In this document: piece by piece, positions 1 through 12,452 of the stretch | Layout of the letters: each line of letters starts with the position of its first letter | How positions within the stretch are numbered: position 1 is the first letter of the stretch | Assembly: GCA_963210315.1 (NCBI GenBank) | Contig: OY723302.1 | Span: 124,001-188,000 of the forward strand | Length of the DNA: 64,000 nucleotides | Reading direction: 5' to 3' | Source of the DNA: Rhynchopus euleeides | Taxonomy: Eukaryota > Euglenozoa > Diplonemea > Diplonemida > Diplonemidae | Notes under the pieces: model-generated | What the model was told of the DNA's origin: nothing | The model's input: the letters and a program-made list of their open reading frames with translations, nothing else | The model's database searches: none | Program-made: the position numbers and the translations under genes

Positions 1-1836
1 AAAAATGAACACCCTGGTGTGTGCAACAGTGTGACAGGATTGGGCTGTGCTGCGTCCGCGCCCCCTGACTGGGCCACCCTCCAAAAATCGACAAGTCTCA
101 CGGGCCAACCGTTATAAAGGTTGGTGGGGTAGAAACCCACCAAATTTTTCCGGGACCCCCAAATCCACCAAACTTTGTACCCCACCAACCTTTTTACCCA
201 CCAACCTTAATACCCACCAAACTTGGTTGGACTTCTGTATAGGAAATGAAACCCAGCGGGATCTCATCCAGTCTTCCCCTCTGTTGTTAAAACTGCGCCG
301 CTCTGGCGCCGCCTTGGTGAATTGCATTTCACCCACCCCCGCAATCGCCGTGGCCCGGCGGTGGCGGGAAGGCCGCCTGTTGACATCACCTTTGCTCGGC
401 CGTGCCCAGCGGAATAGAACCCCTCCCCCCTCCTCCCTCGGCAACATTGGTCGCTGAGGGAGGGTGGCGGCAAGAGGCAAAACGATAACCCCACACACAC
501 GCCTGCACGATGCGCGCTGTAATCCGGATAAATGGGGGTGGTGGTGGGTGGGGTGCATGGGATGGAGGGGAGGGGAAAGGGATAGCCCACCGAAATCACG
601 GACAGCACTGCATCTTGGAGGCTCTATGCCCCTCCCGTCTTGGTGTGGGGAGGGGGAGGGGGGGAGTCATCTTGCGAACAGATTTTGGACGAATTTTGGC
701 CGTACTTCCCCGCAGCACCCTGCCCTGGGTTGAGAGAGAGAGAGGGGGGGGGGGCACCGCTGTCTTCTCTCGCTCTGTAATCAAAGCTGTGTTATGCGCA
801 TCTGTGCGAGTCAAAAAGAGGGGCAGCATGCAGCATGCGTGGGCCCGATTGATAAAGGTGAGGGGGGTCGGGGGTGCGTGTGTGGGTGGGTGGGTGGTAT
901 GGCGACACCTCGAAGTATTTCTGTGTGAAACTCGCCCTTTTCTAGCGGAAAAGTGGTCGTCCCCCCGCCCCCGCACCCCCTCCCCATCCCCCCATCCCCT
1001 TCGGTTCGTTGAACCGCTGGCAACGTGGCGCAGCATGGCCAGTCTCAGCAGCACAGGGTTGTAACCTTCTCTTGCATTCTTGCTTTCCCTCTCCCGTTCC
1101 TTCAGTTATCTCACTCTTTCCTTATTCTTGCTTTCCCGTACAGCACCTCCGCCACCCAGAGGCGGGCGTGTGTGGGGTGCGGCAACACGTCATGAGATAA
1201 CAAGGCCACAGCGGATTGCGGGTGCAAGAGCAGCGAAGCAAAATATATTACCCCCCACCCCACCCCCCACCCCTCGTATGACTGCAGTGTGGGTACCCCT
1301 CCCCACTCTGATAGCGGGAATACCCACAGGTTCTCTTCTCTTCTGAAAAAAAATCAAGGTGCCCCGGATTCTGACTGCCGAAAGGCAGAATCGGTGCGTT
1401 CTGTTGAACAGCGCACCCCCTCCCCATTGAGGGAGTGCAGTACTATACACACATGAATAGGGCCGTGAGCCCCGCAGGGTCTGCCCACTCAAAACGTGGT
1501 CAAAACACAGACACACTACACACACGCGTGAAACTTGAAAATTTGAAGGGGGGTGCAGAACGTCTTATCATATACCCTGCCCCTCTGCTCTGATGTGGTG
1601 TGCATGCACTGCAGCATACGCACACACGCGTGAAGCATCTCTCTGCGGCAGCCTTCGGTGTGATTACCACTCACTGCAACACACAAGGGTGGGACATGAT
1701 CCGCTCACGGTCTGCCCACTCATAACGCCGCCACCACAGCACACCCGACACACGCGCGAATATATTATTTGCTTTGCCTCTGCAAGGCAGAAGGCAGGGC
1801 AGCGCCACAACCCGATAACCCAGCCTCCCCACGGCC
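1..1836. other. Intergenic, downstream of the CLC gene
   Basis: No supported gene. The stretch has G/C homopolymers, CA/GT-rich tracts and C-rich runs around 960-1000 and 1250-1275. Open frames here overlap on both strands and lack motifs or splice-site logic, so I treat them as chance. Confidence 0.6.
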
Positions 1837-4800
1837 TCACTTGCTGCCTGTCGGGCTCGCATGCGTAGGGGAGTGGATGTCATGCGACTCGGTATCCCCT
1901 GCATCGGTGTTGACATTCGAGGGTGTATGCTCGCTGCGCATGCGCTGCCGCTGGCGCCAGCTCATGGTGTGCGACCCGGGAGCCTGCTCGTCGAAAGAGA
2001 GCAGCGACTCGGCACGCAACGTGCGGCTGCCTGTCACCCAATGGTCCCTCGCGCTCTGCGTGCTGTACTCACGGGGGAGGGAGCGTGTGGGGTCCCCCCC
2101 TATAGAGCGCAGAGGGTCACCTCCGAGAGAGCGCAGCGGGTCGAGCCCTGCGTCAGATATCGGGGTGCAGCTCCGCGACGACGCCGCACGAGTTGCACGC
2201 ACATAGGCATGCAGGCCACGCTCACTCGGGACCCTCCCCCGGAAGCTGTTGCTGTGCCCGTCCATGCTGTGTGTCGGGTCGCGCTGGTTCTCCTGCGACA
2301 CGTCGTCCGCCAGGTCGTCGCGCAACGCCACCTGGCTTTCCATCGTGTTCTTCAGGATGGCGTGCCCCACCAGGTCCTTGCGGGTCAGCATACCCACCAC
2401 GCTGTTGAATTTGTTGACCACCACCACGTGGCGCAGGCCCATCCCCCGGAACAGGTAATACGAAGCGCTGACGCTGAACGAGTCAGGGATGGAGAAGGCG
2501 GAGGTGTTGGTCAGCGGGATCAGGTCCAGCGTGCGCCCCGCGAGGTGCTCGGGGATGGCGTCCTTCCACGGGGGGCCCCTCTGGCGCTCCCAGAACATCT
2601 TCTCGCGGATGCGCACCAACTCCGTATAGTCCTGTGGCATGGGTGTGTGCGGCGTGTGTCGCCACCGTCTCCGGGAAACTTTTGACAACATTCGAGCCGT
2701 TTGTTCCAAAAGAAAAGGGGCAACGAGCCAACACAAGACAGATCCCAAGGCATACCAGCTCGGGGTTCAGCCCCTGCCTGTCGCAGTCGTCGAGGTACCA
2801 CAGCATCTCCTCCAGCGTGCTGCGGAGCACAGTGCCACGGAGGATGCCGGCACCTTCAGTGTGGAACTCAGGGTGGTGCGACACGATGGGGAATGCGTTG
2901 TGCGGGTTGTCATAGAGGCACCGCACCACGTTGGCAACCGTTTCCTGCGGGGGCGGAGGTGGGGTGGTGGCGGGGGCACGCTCGCAGGTGCATTGAAAGG
3001 AATTGACACCCCCAATGCTGGGGCCTGATCCCGTCATGCCCATCCCGCATCAAGGCAGCAAGGGTGAAGGCGCATACTTTCGTGTTCAGGGTGACCAGCC
3101 TCCCGTTGGCCCTGATGAGATCGCGTGCAGTGTAGCAGTCGAGGTAGGGCAGGTGGACATCCTGTGGCATGGTGCAGTGTGGCATGTGGCAGTGTGCGGG
3201 GTAGTGGCTATATAGCAGGTACGCAGCGCAAGGCAGCACCCACACCCACCCAACCCCTGCCGTGTGTCATACGAAATCGAGGAACGGGACGCAGCGCAGC
3301 TCCAGCAGCGCATGGTACAGTGGATGGGTGAAGAAGTCTGCGACCTGCTTCGCAACCATGGCGCAGATCATCACATTCGGCAGGTGCGGGATGTCCCCCC
3401 TGTGGGTGCGGTGTTGGTTGTCGCGAGACCACACGTTCCCATAAATATATGCTGAGTGCGACTGTGCCCTCATCGTACACAGACTGTGTCATGATACTTT
3501 TTGAAAGTGCCTGTCGCGCTTTCGCAGTTCCCGGTCTGGAGCTCAAGGAGCTCAAGACTTTGCTGAGAAACCAGCAGAGCCTCGAGATGAGAGAACACCT
3601 TAGCAAGAACCACGAGGCGCACGACATCGAGGACATGTCTGGGATTATGACTGTGAAGCACAAGAAGTTGCTGGAGATGATTAACAGGTCTTTTGGTTCA
3701 CACCGGTCTCACCGAGCGGACCCTGGCAACACAACACTCTACAATGCACAACCCGCCCAACAGCATACGTGATCTCGACGATGATGACACACAGCGAGAA
3801 GGAGAGACGCGACACGCCTGCAAAGAACCCTGCAGCACCGTACAGGGCAAAGACGCCCGGGTCCACCCAGGCGTCCACACCGAGACAGTTCTCCCCGACC
3901 ACCTTCTCCATGACGTCCGAGATGGCGAGGCCGTAGAAACGACCCAGCGCGGACCCCATGATGAGCATCGGGATCACCAGGCCTGACGACAGGTAGGTGC
4001 CGGCACACCAGCAGGCGAAGATGAAGTAGACGCAGAACCACAGCACCAGGGTTTCGTAGCTGAAAAGGCCGAACCCTGTGTTGGATGTGGTGCGTTCGTC
4101 GATCATGCCCCGTCGCAGGAGCAGCTTCACCGTCTCCTCTGCGGACGCGAAGACGAGCGTGCCGAACGGGTGGTACTCCTCCCTTGGGTTTGTACAGATC
4201 TTGTCGAAGTACTCAAGGCTCCCTGTCCCGTTGGTCCCGGCATTGAGGTCGAACGGGGGCTTCGACTTGCAGGGCAGTGCAACGACAAGGGCAAACATGG
4301 TTGTCATGAACAGGACCAGGATGACGATCGGCTCCATCATGCGCCGCTTGGTGGACTTGTTGATGCGGTGCATGCGGAACCGCGCCACCTTGATGTTCAT
4401 AAAGGTGAACAGCGTCCCAAACAGCCCGCAGATGATGCCCAGGATCACCACAAAGGGCACGCTGAGGAGGTTCACATCCTGGAATGAGTTTGCCTTGAAC
4501 AGGATGGTGTACTCCGAGTTCCACGACGCCCCAGCGGTGCACTTCGTGACGACATTCTCCCTGAGCTGCCACCCCTCAAACTTCGAGGTCAGCGTGTTCA
4601 CAGTAAAGATCGCAACGAGCGACGAGAAGAAGGCCATCCAGAGCGCCTTCTTCGAAAAGAAGGAGCTCATCTCCTCCACAACAAACAGCAGCCCTCCTAT
4701 AGGGGCGGAGAAGGCACAGGCAACACCCGCACAGGCACCCCCTGTGATGAAGTCGCGGTGATCCCTGGGATTCCGAAACACTTCGAGGAGCTTCAGAGAA

Positions 4801-5618
4801 GTCTTCAGGGTGCGCGACCTGCCTGTCCCGAGCCCCGCCCCGATCAGCGCACCGATATGGATCATGGGCCCTTCGGGCCCACACGGGAGACCCCCTGCCA
4901 CAGCCAGGGCGCAGGAGAACAGCTTTGAGAGCAGCGTCTTCAGGTTGAACACCTTCGGGAAGGTCACCCCGTTGAGATACGCCATCACATCGGGCACGCC
5001 GGACCCTGCTGCGTGGGGCCACAGCCCACAGAGACCTGTGCTGGCCCCGACGAGGACAACGCTGAAGGACAGCCAGATGAGGAAGGCACCCCAGTTGGAG
5101 CCGTACCACTCGCTGGAGCCGAGGGCGCTTTCGAATAGTTTGCGTCTCTTCTTCGAGAGGAGGGCGATGGTGTTGAGGAGCATGAAGGCGAACAGCCCGA
5201 CGAACATCCCGATGAGGGCGTAGACAACCCACTTCTGCCCGCGCCCCCTCCGCTTCATCTCGTCGACGTTGTCGCGGTAGAGGCGTGTGTTGGGGTTCCA
5301 ATACTCGATGGATTCAAACTTCGCCATGCGCGCCTCCTCCGCCTCCGTGAAGCGATGCGCCATCTTGCGCGCCTCCATGTCGCGCAGGCGGAACCGCGCA
5401 GGGGCAGCTCCCTTGGCGAGGTCCTCATCGATGGTGTCGTTGTCCCAACCCGTGTCGCGCCACATGTAGTAGTCGTTGATCTCCTCCTCCAGGGCAGGGG
5501 AGGCGGCATACCCGGTGGGGTCGGTGCCGGACCGGGGGCGGCTCCGTGTGGCATCGCCGGCATCGAGGAGGCCGTAGCCGTTGCCACCGCCGCCGATGGA
5601 CCATCGTTTGAACGACAT
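1837..5618 (-). CDS. CLC-type chloride channel or Cl-/H+ antiporter (ClC-6/7-like), five exons
   Basis: Exons on the minus strand: 5618-3769, 3399-3273, 3161-3078, 2944-2756, 2631-1837. All introns are GT-AG with GTATG donors, all junctions keep frame, and the product is 1014 aa. The membrane domain carries the CLC signatures in order: GSGVPD near residue 204, GPEGPMIH near 240 (the gating glutamate is present; G-P-E-G-P replaces the usual G-K-E-G-P), PIGGLLFVVEE near 310 (with the proton-glutamate region), and SSGLVIPMLIMG near 545. The EGPMIH context and the LPNVMICAMVAKQVADFF helix resemble intracellular ClC-6/7 antiporters. Exons 3-5 supply two cytoplasmic CBS domains (TARDLI...NGRLVTL; later LRHVVVVNKFNSVVGMLTRKDL). 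The tail has three repeats of the type DPLRSLGG and many Ser/Arg, possibly phosphorylated. A candidate leader or 5'-UTR acceptor CAG lies 14 nt before the ATG. The transport mode is inferred. Confidence 0.93.
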
Positions 5619-5639
5619 CCCGCCAGCCCCCCCTGTGGT

Positions 5640-6789
5640 GGTGTGGCGGTGTAGGTTCTTCAGGAGTAGTGAATTCTTTGGGGCCCTATACAGAGAGAAG
5701 GCTCCGTAAAGAGGCCCTCCTTCCGGAGAATAAGCCTGGCTTTTGAATCCGAGTCTGGTGGGGTTTGGGGTGGGGAGAGGAGGGGGGGAATGACCACCCC
5801 TGCCCCGATTTCGGACCAACAATGTGTAACACAAGTGAGCCACGGCGCGGTCGTGGTGCACACAAGGTGGGTGGGGGTGGGGAGAGGAGGGGGGCATGGG
5901 TGGGTGGGGGGCTTTGGATACTTTTTTCGTACATCAGTTTCATCTTGCTTTGCTCACCTGTCCCTCCCCTTCTCTCCCCCCCACACACACCCCCCTCAGC
6001 CGGCCTGTCCTGCTCGCTCCCACGCACCCGCCACAACCGTGCCCCATGACTTTGGGCCTGCTGTCGACTGCGGGGCTGCTTACTCACCCTCCGTTGTGCC
6101 GGCTGCTCCGAATGACCGACACGGAGGGCGCTGATGATCATTCTCATTGGGGCGTCTTCGCGACGGGTGCCGGAGAACCGGTGCGTTTTATTTTGGCGCA
6201 TTGCCCCCTCCGGGTGCTGTGGGGAATAGGCAAAGGGCCTTTGCCAAGAAACCCTGTGCAACCGGTGGCGAAGACCTCCTTTCAAAATACAAAATGGGGG
6301 ACGGGCCCAAGGGGGTGGCAGTGGAGCCTCGTTAGATGCAGGGTTGGACGGGCACAGAAAACAACCCCCCCCCCCCCCCATATGAAGGCCCCCTATGTGC
6401 AGCAGCAGAGAAGGCACCTCTCCAGCACACCCCCCTTTGGCAGCAACACAGCCTTGCCTGTGTTGGGGAATGAGTGGGGGGGCGGGGGGGGAGGGGGTAT
6501 TTTTTCTCGATTTCACAGTTCTGAACGATTTTAAACTACCAGGGACCCAGGCCCCTCTCCGATCCCCCCCGCCCACCCACCCACTCCCGCCATTTTACAA
6601 TCAAACCTCCTCACTACGCACTTACGCACGGGCAGGCTTACAGTTAGGGCGGGAGGTCGCGCGTGGGGGAGAGCAGGGCAAAGAGCCGGGGGGTGGGGTG
6701 GGGGTGGGACGAGAGACGCAACCCACTAGCGAAGCGACGGCGAGCCGCTCGCCCGGCCTGACGAGGAGAGGACGGGGGGTGGGGTGGTC
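5640..6789. other. Intergenic between CLC and the RRM-methyltransferase gene
   Basis: No gene seen. It contains T-rich and C-rich tracts (about 5970-6000) and long C and G homopolymers (about 6364-6379 and 6477-6495). The 3' end of the methyltransferase gene and the 5' flank of the CLC gene must both lie here. Confidence 0.5.
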
Positions 6790-9700
6790 TCAACGCCTGT
6801 CGCGGCGCCTGTCACGCGGGTCTCGCCTGTCCCCTCTGTCGCCCCGCCTGTCCCTGCGGTCGTCGTAGGAGGACCCGCGACGCCGCTCGTCACGCCTGGA
6901 CCTCCCTTCGCCGCGCGAGTCGGGGGGGCGGTCCTCGATCTGTGCGACGGCCGGCTCGTCGTCGTCCCTCCGCCGCTTGTCCTTCTTGCGGCGCCGCTTC
7001 TCCTTCTCGTCGCTCTCGTCGTTGGAGGAGTCGGTGGACTCCCGCCGCTGCCGGCGCTGGTCCTTCAGCCGTTCGAACTCCACGCCACGCTCCTCCTGCG
7101 GGTCGAAGGCGTCGAATTTCTTCTTCTTCCCAAACACGTAGCATGTGGCATCCTTGAACTTCCCTGCAGGGTCGAAGGAGGCGAATACAGGGGTGTACCC
7201 AGGGTACTCACACCTGCGGAACATGAACCTGTTGATCAGGCGCAGCCCGGTGTCCGCACGCAGTGCGGATTTGGTGATCTCCCAGTCTCTGTAGCCCTCG
7301 CCGTCGACGTGGGTGATGTAAACGCAGCCGCGTGAGGCCAGCACGGTGGGACAGTGCTTCAGGATCTTACGGACATAGCGCTGGTTCTCCTCCGTGTCGT
7401 CGCAGTCCTCGCCCCCCTCGGTGGCGACGGGGAAGTTGACGATGATGGCGTCGAACTTGTCCTCCGGTGTGGGCAGCTCCTCGTACTCGCTCCCCTTAGT
7501 GACGTTGAAGCCGTAGCCGATCTTCACGCCAGAGTCGTACAGCTTCTGCACCCGCTCAGCAGCACCCTCGTACTCCTGCAGCAGCACCTCCTTCTTGGGT
7601 TTCGTGGTGACGACCACGCGCTCCCCGTTGTTCAGCACCCTTGTCAGGGACATGGCAAAGGTCTGATGGGTGGGTGGGTGGTGTGGGCATAGGGCTGGGT
7701 TTGCTGAGGGAGTTGGTGCAGGAGAGGGGGGGGCTGGCCAAGTGAGACGTGGGTTAAACCAAAAAGGCACAGAACGGTTTCCCCGGTTGGCGATGAGATC
7801 GCTACGCCAAACCATCAATACAGTCAGGTGCATACCAGGTTAGTCTCGTCGAGAATCAGAATGTTCATCCGCTTGTCAAACGGGATCTCACCCGGCTTGG
7901 TGTACTGTGATATGGGTGGTGTGTGTAGTCAGCGAACAGGCACCGGCTCTCCCCCCACAGCCGCATCTGCACCTCCAGAGGCCTGCCCGCCTTACCCACC
8001 CACCCCACCCTTATAATGTGCAGCTTATGGTCACCTCAACAGGTTTACTCAACCGCACCACCCAGTGCCTGCCTGCATACCTCGTAGTGGTGGCTCGTCC
8101 TGGGGGTGAAGCGCGGCGCAGTGGATGCTGCTGCACGCAGCTTCTGCAGGGCAGAGACAGACTTCTTGGACAGGCCCTGCTTGGCCCACTCCACACGGTG
8201 CTTGAAGTAGCCAGCGTGTGGGACGCGGAGGCAGAGCTCGCTGTCGATGGTGGGCTTGCCTGTCTGCGCAAACGATTCTGCCACAGCGTCAATCACGCGT
8301 GTGAGACCGGCATCAGACGGAGCCTTGGTCGTCTTGGGGGGCGCGAGCTCGGGGGGGACGCAGCCGAACAGGCGGTCGGGGAGCACCACGGGCTCGTGCT
8401 CCTCACTGTCGCCTGCCACGCACTTTGTGTCGTCTGTCCCCTCAAACTGCCACTTCTTGATAAAGGCGATGGACGCGGGCTTCAGCTCCGTGTGCTCCTG
8501 CAGCACTGCCTGGGCCTGTGTGATGTGGTGGATGTGGTGGGTAGGTCACTATTCGAGTGGGCCCCCCTGCACGCATGGCCCACCAAATATGAGTGTGGTG
8601 GCGTCAAGGCTCGCCCCTTCCCCTGACATGACTGGGCAACGACCCGCCCTACTCAACACTGCATACCTTCAAGGCGAACGAAGCCTGGCGGAACCTGGCG
8701 CACACAGCGTTACCCTTGCAGCTCAACTCCCGCACGCTGTTGGGTGTAATCGCCTCCAGAGACGACATGATCTTTTGCGACCTGTGGTGTTTGTGGGTGT
8801 TGTACGCAGGATAAGATTTGCTTGTTCCGCACATAGTACATCGAGCGAACTCAGCCACCCACATCTCCATTGCACACACATGCCACCCACGACCAGTTCT
8901 CTCGTGCACACAAGCAAGCCACAACACATCCGGCAACACTCCTACATACCCAAGCTCCCTGACAGTCTCAGGGGTGTCGAAGACGAGGAGGAGCTTCAGG
9001 CTAACGCCGTCCGCGACAACCACATCGGCGTCGGCGTCGTCGTCAGGCTTGTCGCCCTCGGGGCGCTGCAGCAGGGCCCACTCGACGGTGAGGCCCGGCG
9101 CAGTGTCGAAGAAGAAGGTGCCGTTCTCGAAGGCCTCGCGACACCGCTTCGCGGAGTCGAGGGAGTCCATTACGATGTAGGCAATCTTCTCGGTCGCCGT
9201 CATGTTCATCGCCACGCGCTCCACCTTGCCCAGGGCGTGCTCGGCAACAGCCTCCCCGATCTCGTCGTCCATTGCAAGCGAATCGACGTCGAAACGGAAG
9301 ACGAGCTTGCGGAGCTCCTCAGGGCATGGCAGCGAGGTGGGCGTCGTTGCCTGTGGTGGTGGCGAGGGGGGTGGTCGGGGATGGGTGGGTCACCCATGGG
9401 GTGGGCTGCTGATAGTTGTGAGGGTGTGGGCAGCACAAATTGTTCAACCCTCCAAAAACAGTGGCCCCGTGATGACGCATGGTTGTAAATCATACCGAAG
9501 CGGTGCCCATGGACTCCGAGGGGTGGAACCAGTCCACACTCACATCCACCTCCCCGATCTTCACCTCCTCTGCCTTGTGCGCGCGCATCGCTGTGTCCAC
9601 CGAGCAGAACGTCACCACCGCGTAGTTGTTGAGGGGGTCCTCCTGCGCCATCTCCACCTTCTGCACGTGCCCGGCACCCAGCTTGACAAACTCGCGCCCC

Positions 9701-10581
9701 ACGTCATCCTGCGTCACGTTGGTATGCGGCCCCAGCCCAACCCACAGCGAGAGGCTGGGCCGGTCATAGCTCGTGCACGAGATGGGCTGCGTGCTGGCAG
9801 TCGCCGTACACTGCCTCCCCGCAATCCCCACCGTGCCCTTCTTCGACACACGCGCCGCCGCCCGCGGCGACGAATACACCACCTGGCAGTGGTAGTTCTT
9901 AGTCCCCGCATCCTGCGTCACCGTCACCTTCTCCATCAGCCCGATGGGCCCCAGCCCGCTGCTGATCTCGGGCGGCGTGGGCAGATCCGGCCCCAGCTCC
10001 ACCTCCACCATACGCGCCACCGAACTCGGCGGCGGCAGCGCCGTCGTCGGCGCAGGCACCGTCCGCTGCCGCGACGGCACCGCCTGCGACACCGGCACCA
10101 CCGGAGCCGCCACGCTGGGCGGATACCCAGGCGGCATCGACATCGGCGGGACCCCCATCGGCGGGTAGGCATGGTGGTGGTGGTGGTGGTGGTGCCGGAA
10201 GGGCTGCATGCCTGGCATGCCCATCGGCATCATCGGCATCCCCCCGTGCATGCCTGCAGGCGGCGGCAGCCCACCCTGCATGCCCGGCAGTGCAGGCATG
10301 CCTGGCGGCGGCATGCCCGGCAGCCCCGGCAGCCCAGCAGCACCGGCATGCGGCGGCAGCCCGCCCGGCGGTGGCAGCCCCGTCATGCCCTGCGGGGGCA
10401 TCGGGTGTGCGGGCTGTGCCTGCGGCGCAGGCGCGGCCTGCCCAGGTGCGGGCGAGATGCCAGGGGGTGCTGGCAGGCCGGGCGGCGCAGGGGGGGCCTG
10501 GGTGGGCGGCCCCGTCGGCGGGGGTGGTGCGTAAGACATCCCAGGTGCTCCTCCGCCCACACCAGGGGTCACCACAGACAT
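6790..10581 (-). CDS. Proline-rich, RRM-like and BMT5-like (DUF2431) RNA methyltransferase fusion, six exons
   Basis: Exons: 10581-9496, 9350-8950, 8781-8667, 8515-8081, 7904-7836, 7662-6790; all five introns begin GTATG and end CAG, phases agree, product 992 aa. Residues 1-190 are Pro/Gly/Met-rich with a run of eight His. Two RRM-like folds follow: LWVGLG...YAVVTFCSVDTA near 285-355, and KLVFRFDVDSL...AYIVMDSLDSAKRC in exon 2. Exons 5-6 hold a Rossmann-type domain resembling DUF2431/BMT5, the family of yeast 25S rRNA m3U methyltransferase: MNILILDETNL|TFAMSL in the place of the SAM-binding loop, FDAIIVNFP, NQRYVRKILKHCP, and YPGY. The usual Gly-rich loop is replaced by D-E-T-N, so activity is not assured. 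The last 90 residues are an Arg/Asp/Ser-rich basic tail suited to RNA or nucleolar binding. A CAG acceptor lies just 3 nt before the ATG. Confidence 0.82.
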
Positions 10582-11260
10582 GCCCTGGAGGGAGGGTGGC
10601 GGTGTTGGTGTTGATGGCGGTGAGGAGAACTATCAATTTGCATCCATTGCGAGGAGCGCAGTGGGGTGTGGGGGTGGGGTGCCGTCCATTCCAACTCGCC
10701 ATAACAATGCCCCCCCTCTACCCCCCCCCCCCCTCGCCAACAGCGGGGGGGGCCGCGGGGGTGCCTGCTGCCGCGATGCGAATCACACATGCGCTTTGAG
10801 GCACCCCGGGCTTCGTTGTGGGATGGGGGGGGGGGGAGGGGCGTTCACTACTCGAGGCTGTCGGGGGGAGGGGGGGGGGGGGGAAGGGGGTACTTTCAAA
10901 CAGGCGACAGGAGGGGAATCGCACCTGGGGGGCCATGGCCTCCTTCTCTCTCTTGAGAGCAATGCGGGGGTGGGGAACGCACCGGAGATCGCACGTTGCT
11001 CTGTTGATGCGGATCCACACTGCATCCTCGCTGCACCCCACGCTTCGGAAGAGGGTGGTATGTGGGTGCAGTGTGGGTGCGTTGCTGCGGCAAACCGCAC
11101 CAGCTCCATTGTGGCAATGCGAGTTCCTTCCCCGTGCCTTCCCCGGCAGCGGCACGGCAAGGATGTGTATGCGGTTTCCCTGCATGGGCAAACGGGAGGG
11201 AAAGAGCGGCGCGTCTGCCCACCCCACCCCCACCTGCCTTGGATGGGCGGTCGCTTGCCC
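10582..11260. other. Intergenic with long G and C homopolymers
   Basis: No gene supported. Homopolymers at about 10717-10733, 10825-10838 and 10870-10885. The region separates the phosphoserine phosphatase stop from the start of the RRM-methyltransferase gene. Confidence 0.5.
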
Positions 11261-12237
11261 TCAGGCACTGTGCGCCACCTCGATGAGTGGTGCGAAGGAC
11301 TTCACGAACCAGTCGGCACCCTTCACGACCTTCTCGCGCTCCTGCAGAGGGGTGTGGTGTGGTGTGGTGTGGTGTGGTGTGGTGTGTGTGTGTTCAGGTC
11401 CCAACAGGGAGGCTGGCCCCCACCCTGATTCAACCCAAGGCAGAGGAGGCAGATGAGATGCAGATGACGTCTCCCCCACCTGGCATCGTAGCCCCCTCTC
11501 CGCTGCCCGTGATTCTGCTTGATGCGGTGAAAAAACAAACTGCTTTGGCTTCGGGTTTCGATTCGAAACGCAGCGCCGTTCCCCCCTGCCCCCTCACCCC
11601 TCCGCACCCCGGCAGAGTCCTGTGTGCATACCTGGACACCGCCATATCCGATGAACACGTCTGCTGCACCGGGCTGCTTTGCCTCCAGGTCTGTCGCACC
11701 ATCGCCGATCATCGCAAGCGTGGTGTAGCTGTGTGTTGTCTTCAGGTGTGTGAGGCAGGCGGGCTTGCCGCCTGACCGGGATGTGAAGGCCTTCTCGTCA
11801 AACCCAGCGTAGTCGCCGCTGTCGGAGAAGAGGATCGTGTTGGCAAACACGCACGCACGGTCGACACCGAGAATGTCCGCAAGCGGGTGGATCATCTGCG
11901 TGAACCCGCCGCTGACAAGGTAGACATGCTTGCCCTTGCCCTTGAGGGCCGTGATGAAGTCCGCCACGCCCGGGCTCAGCTTGGGGGGGTTGGCAGCGAG
12001 GAAGTCATCCAGGTGCTTCTTCGTGGGTTGCATCAGCTCGAGGCGTGCCGTCAGCGCCTCCTGGAAGGTCACCCCGCCACCCATCGCGCTGGCGGTCAGC
12101 GCGGCAACAGCCTCCTTCTTGCCGAGGAACGCGGCAAACTCGTCGATGCCCTCATCGATGCACACGGTGCTGTCGACGTCGAAGCACACAGCATCTGCCT
12201 TTGCCAGCAGCTCACGCGCCACAGCCTCGCCGCTCAT
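11261..12237 (-). CDS. Phosphoserine phosphatase, two exons
   Basis: Exons 12237-11632 and 11341-11261 join in frame (donor GTATGC, acceptor CTGCAG) to give 228 aa, the usual size of eukaryotic PSPH. It is a HAD-superfamily enzyme of the last step of serine synthesis, dephosphorylating O-phosphoserine. Visible motifs: DVDSTVC at 20-26 (the two catalytic Asp, D20 and D22), an EGIDEFAAFLG substrate-cap segment, LVSGGFTQMI (HAD motif II Ser), and MIGDGATDLEA (motif IV Asp pair), ending in VFIGYGG and a C-terminal helix from exon 2. The intron holds a short TGGTG simple repeat (about 11350-11390). A candidate leader or UTR acceptor CAG lies 25 nt upstream of the ATG. Nothing suggests decay. Confidence 0.95.
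11349..11390. repeat. TGGTG simple repeat inside the PSP intron
   Basis: Direct run of GGTGT units followed by GT dinucleotides, placed just upstream (in gene sense) of the intron acceptor. Confidence 0.8.
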
Positions 12238-12452
12238 GGTATTCACGAACGGGCCTGGGGTGCTGTGGTGGAGGGAGTGTAGTGGTGGGGGTTGAGGCAC
12301 GGCTTGAGGCTTGGGCAGGGCCCGGGCCTGCCCTTGGAATTTTTGAAAGACTGACCTTCGCCTTGCAGCGATGCGAATGCGCTGTTCGGGTCACATGCAT
12401 GTCCTTCCCGCGGGGAGGGCCTGCCCAACTGGAATGGCCTTGTTGCGATGTA

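Noticed and set aside
9202..10614. 470-aa plus-strand frame rich in His/Arg
   Set aside because: Antisense to exon 1 of the RRM-methyltransferase gene; its composition is the complement of the Pro/Gly/Met codons.
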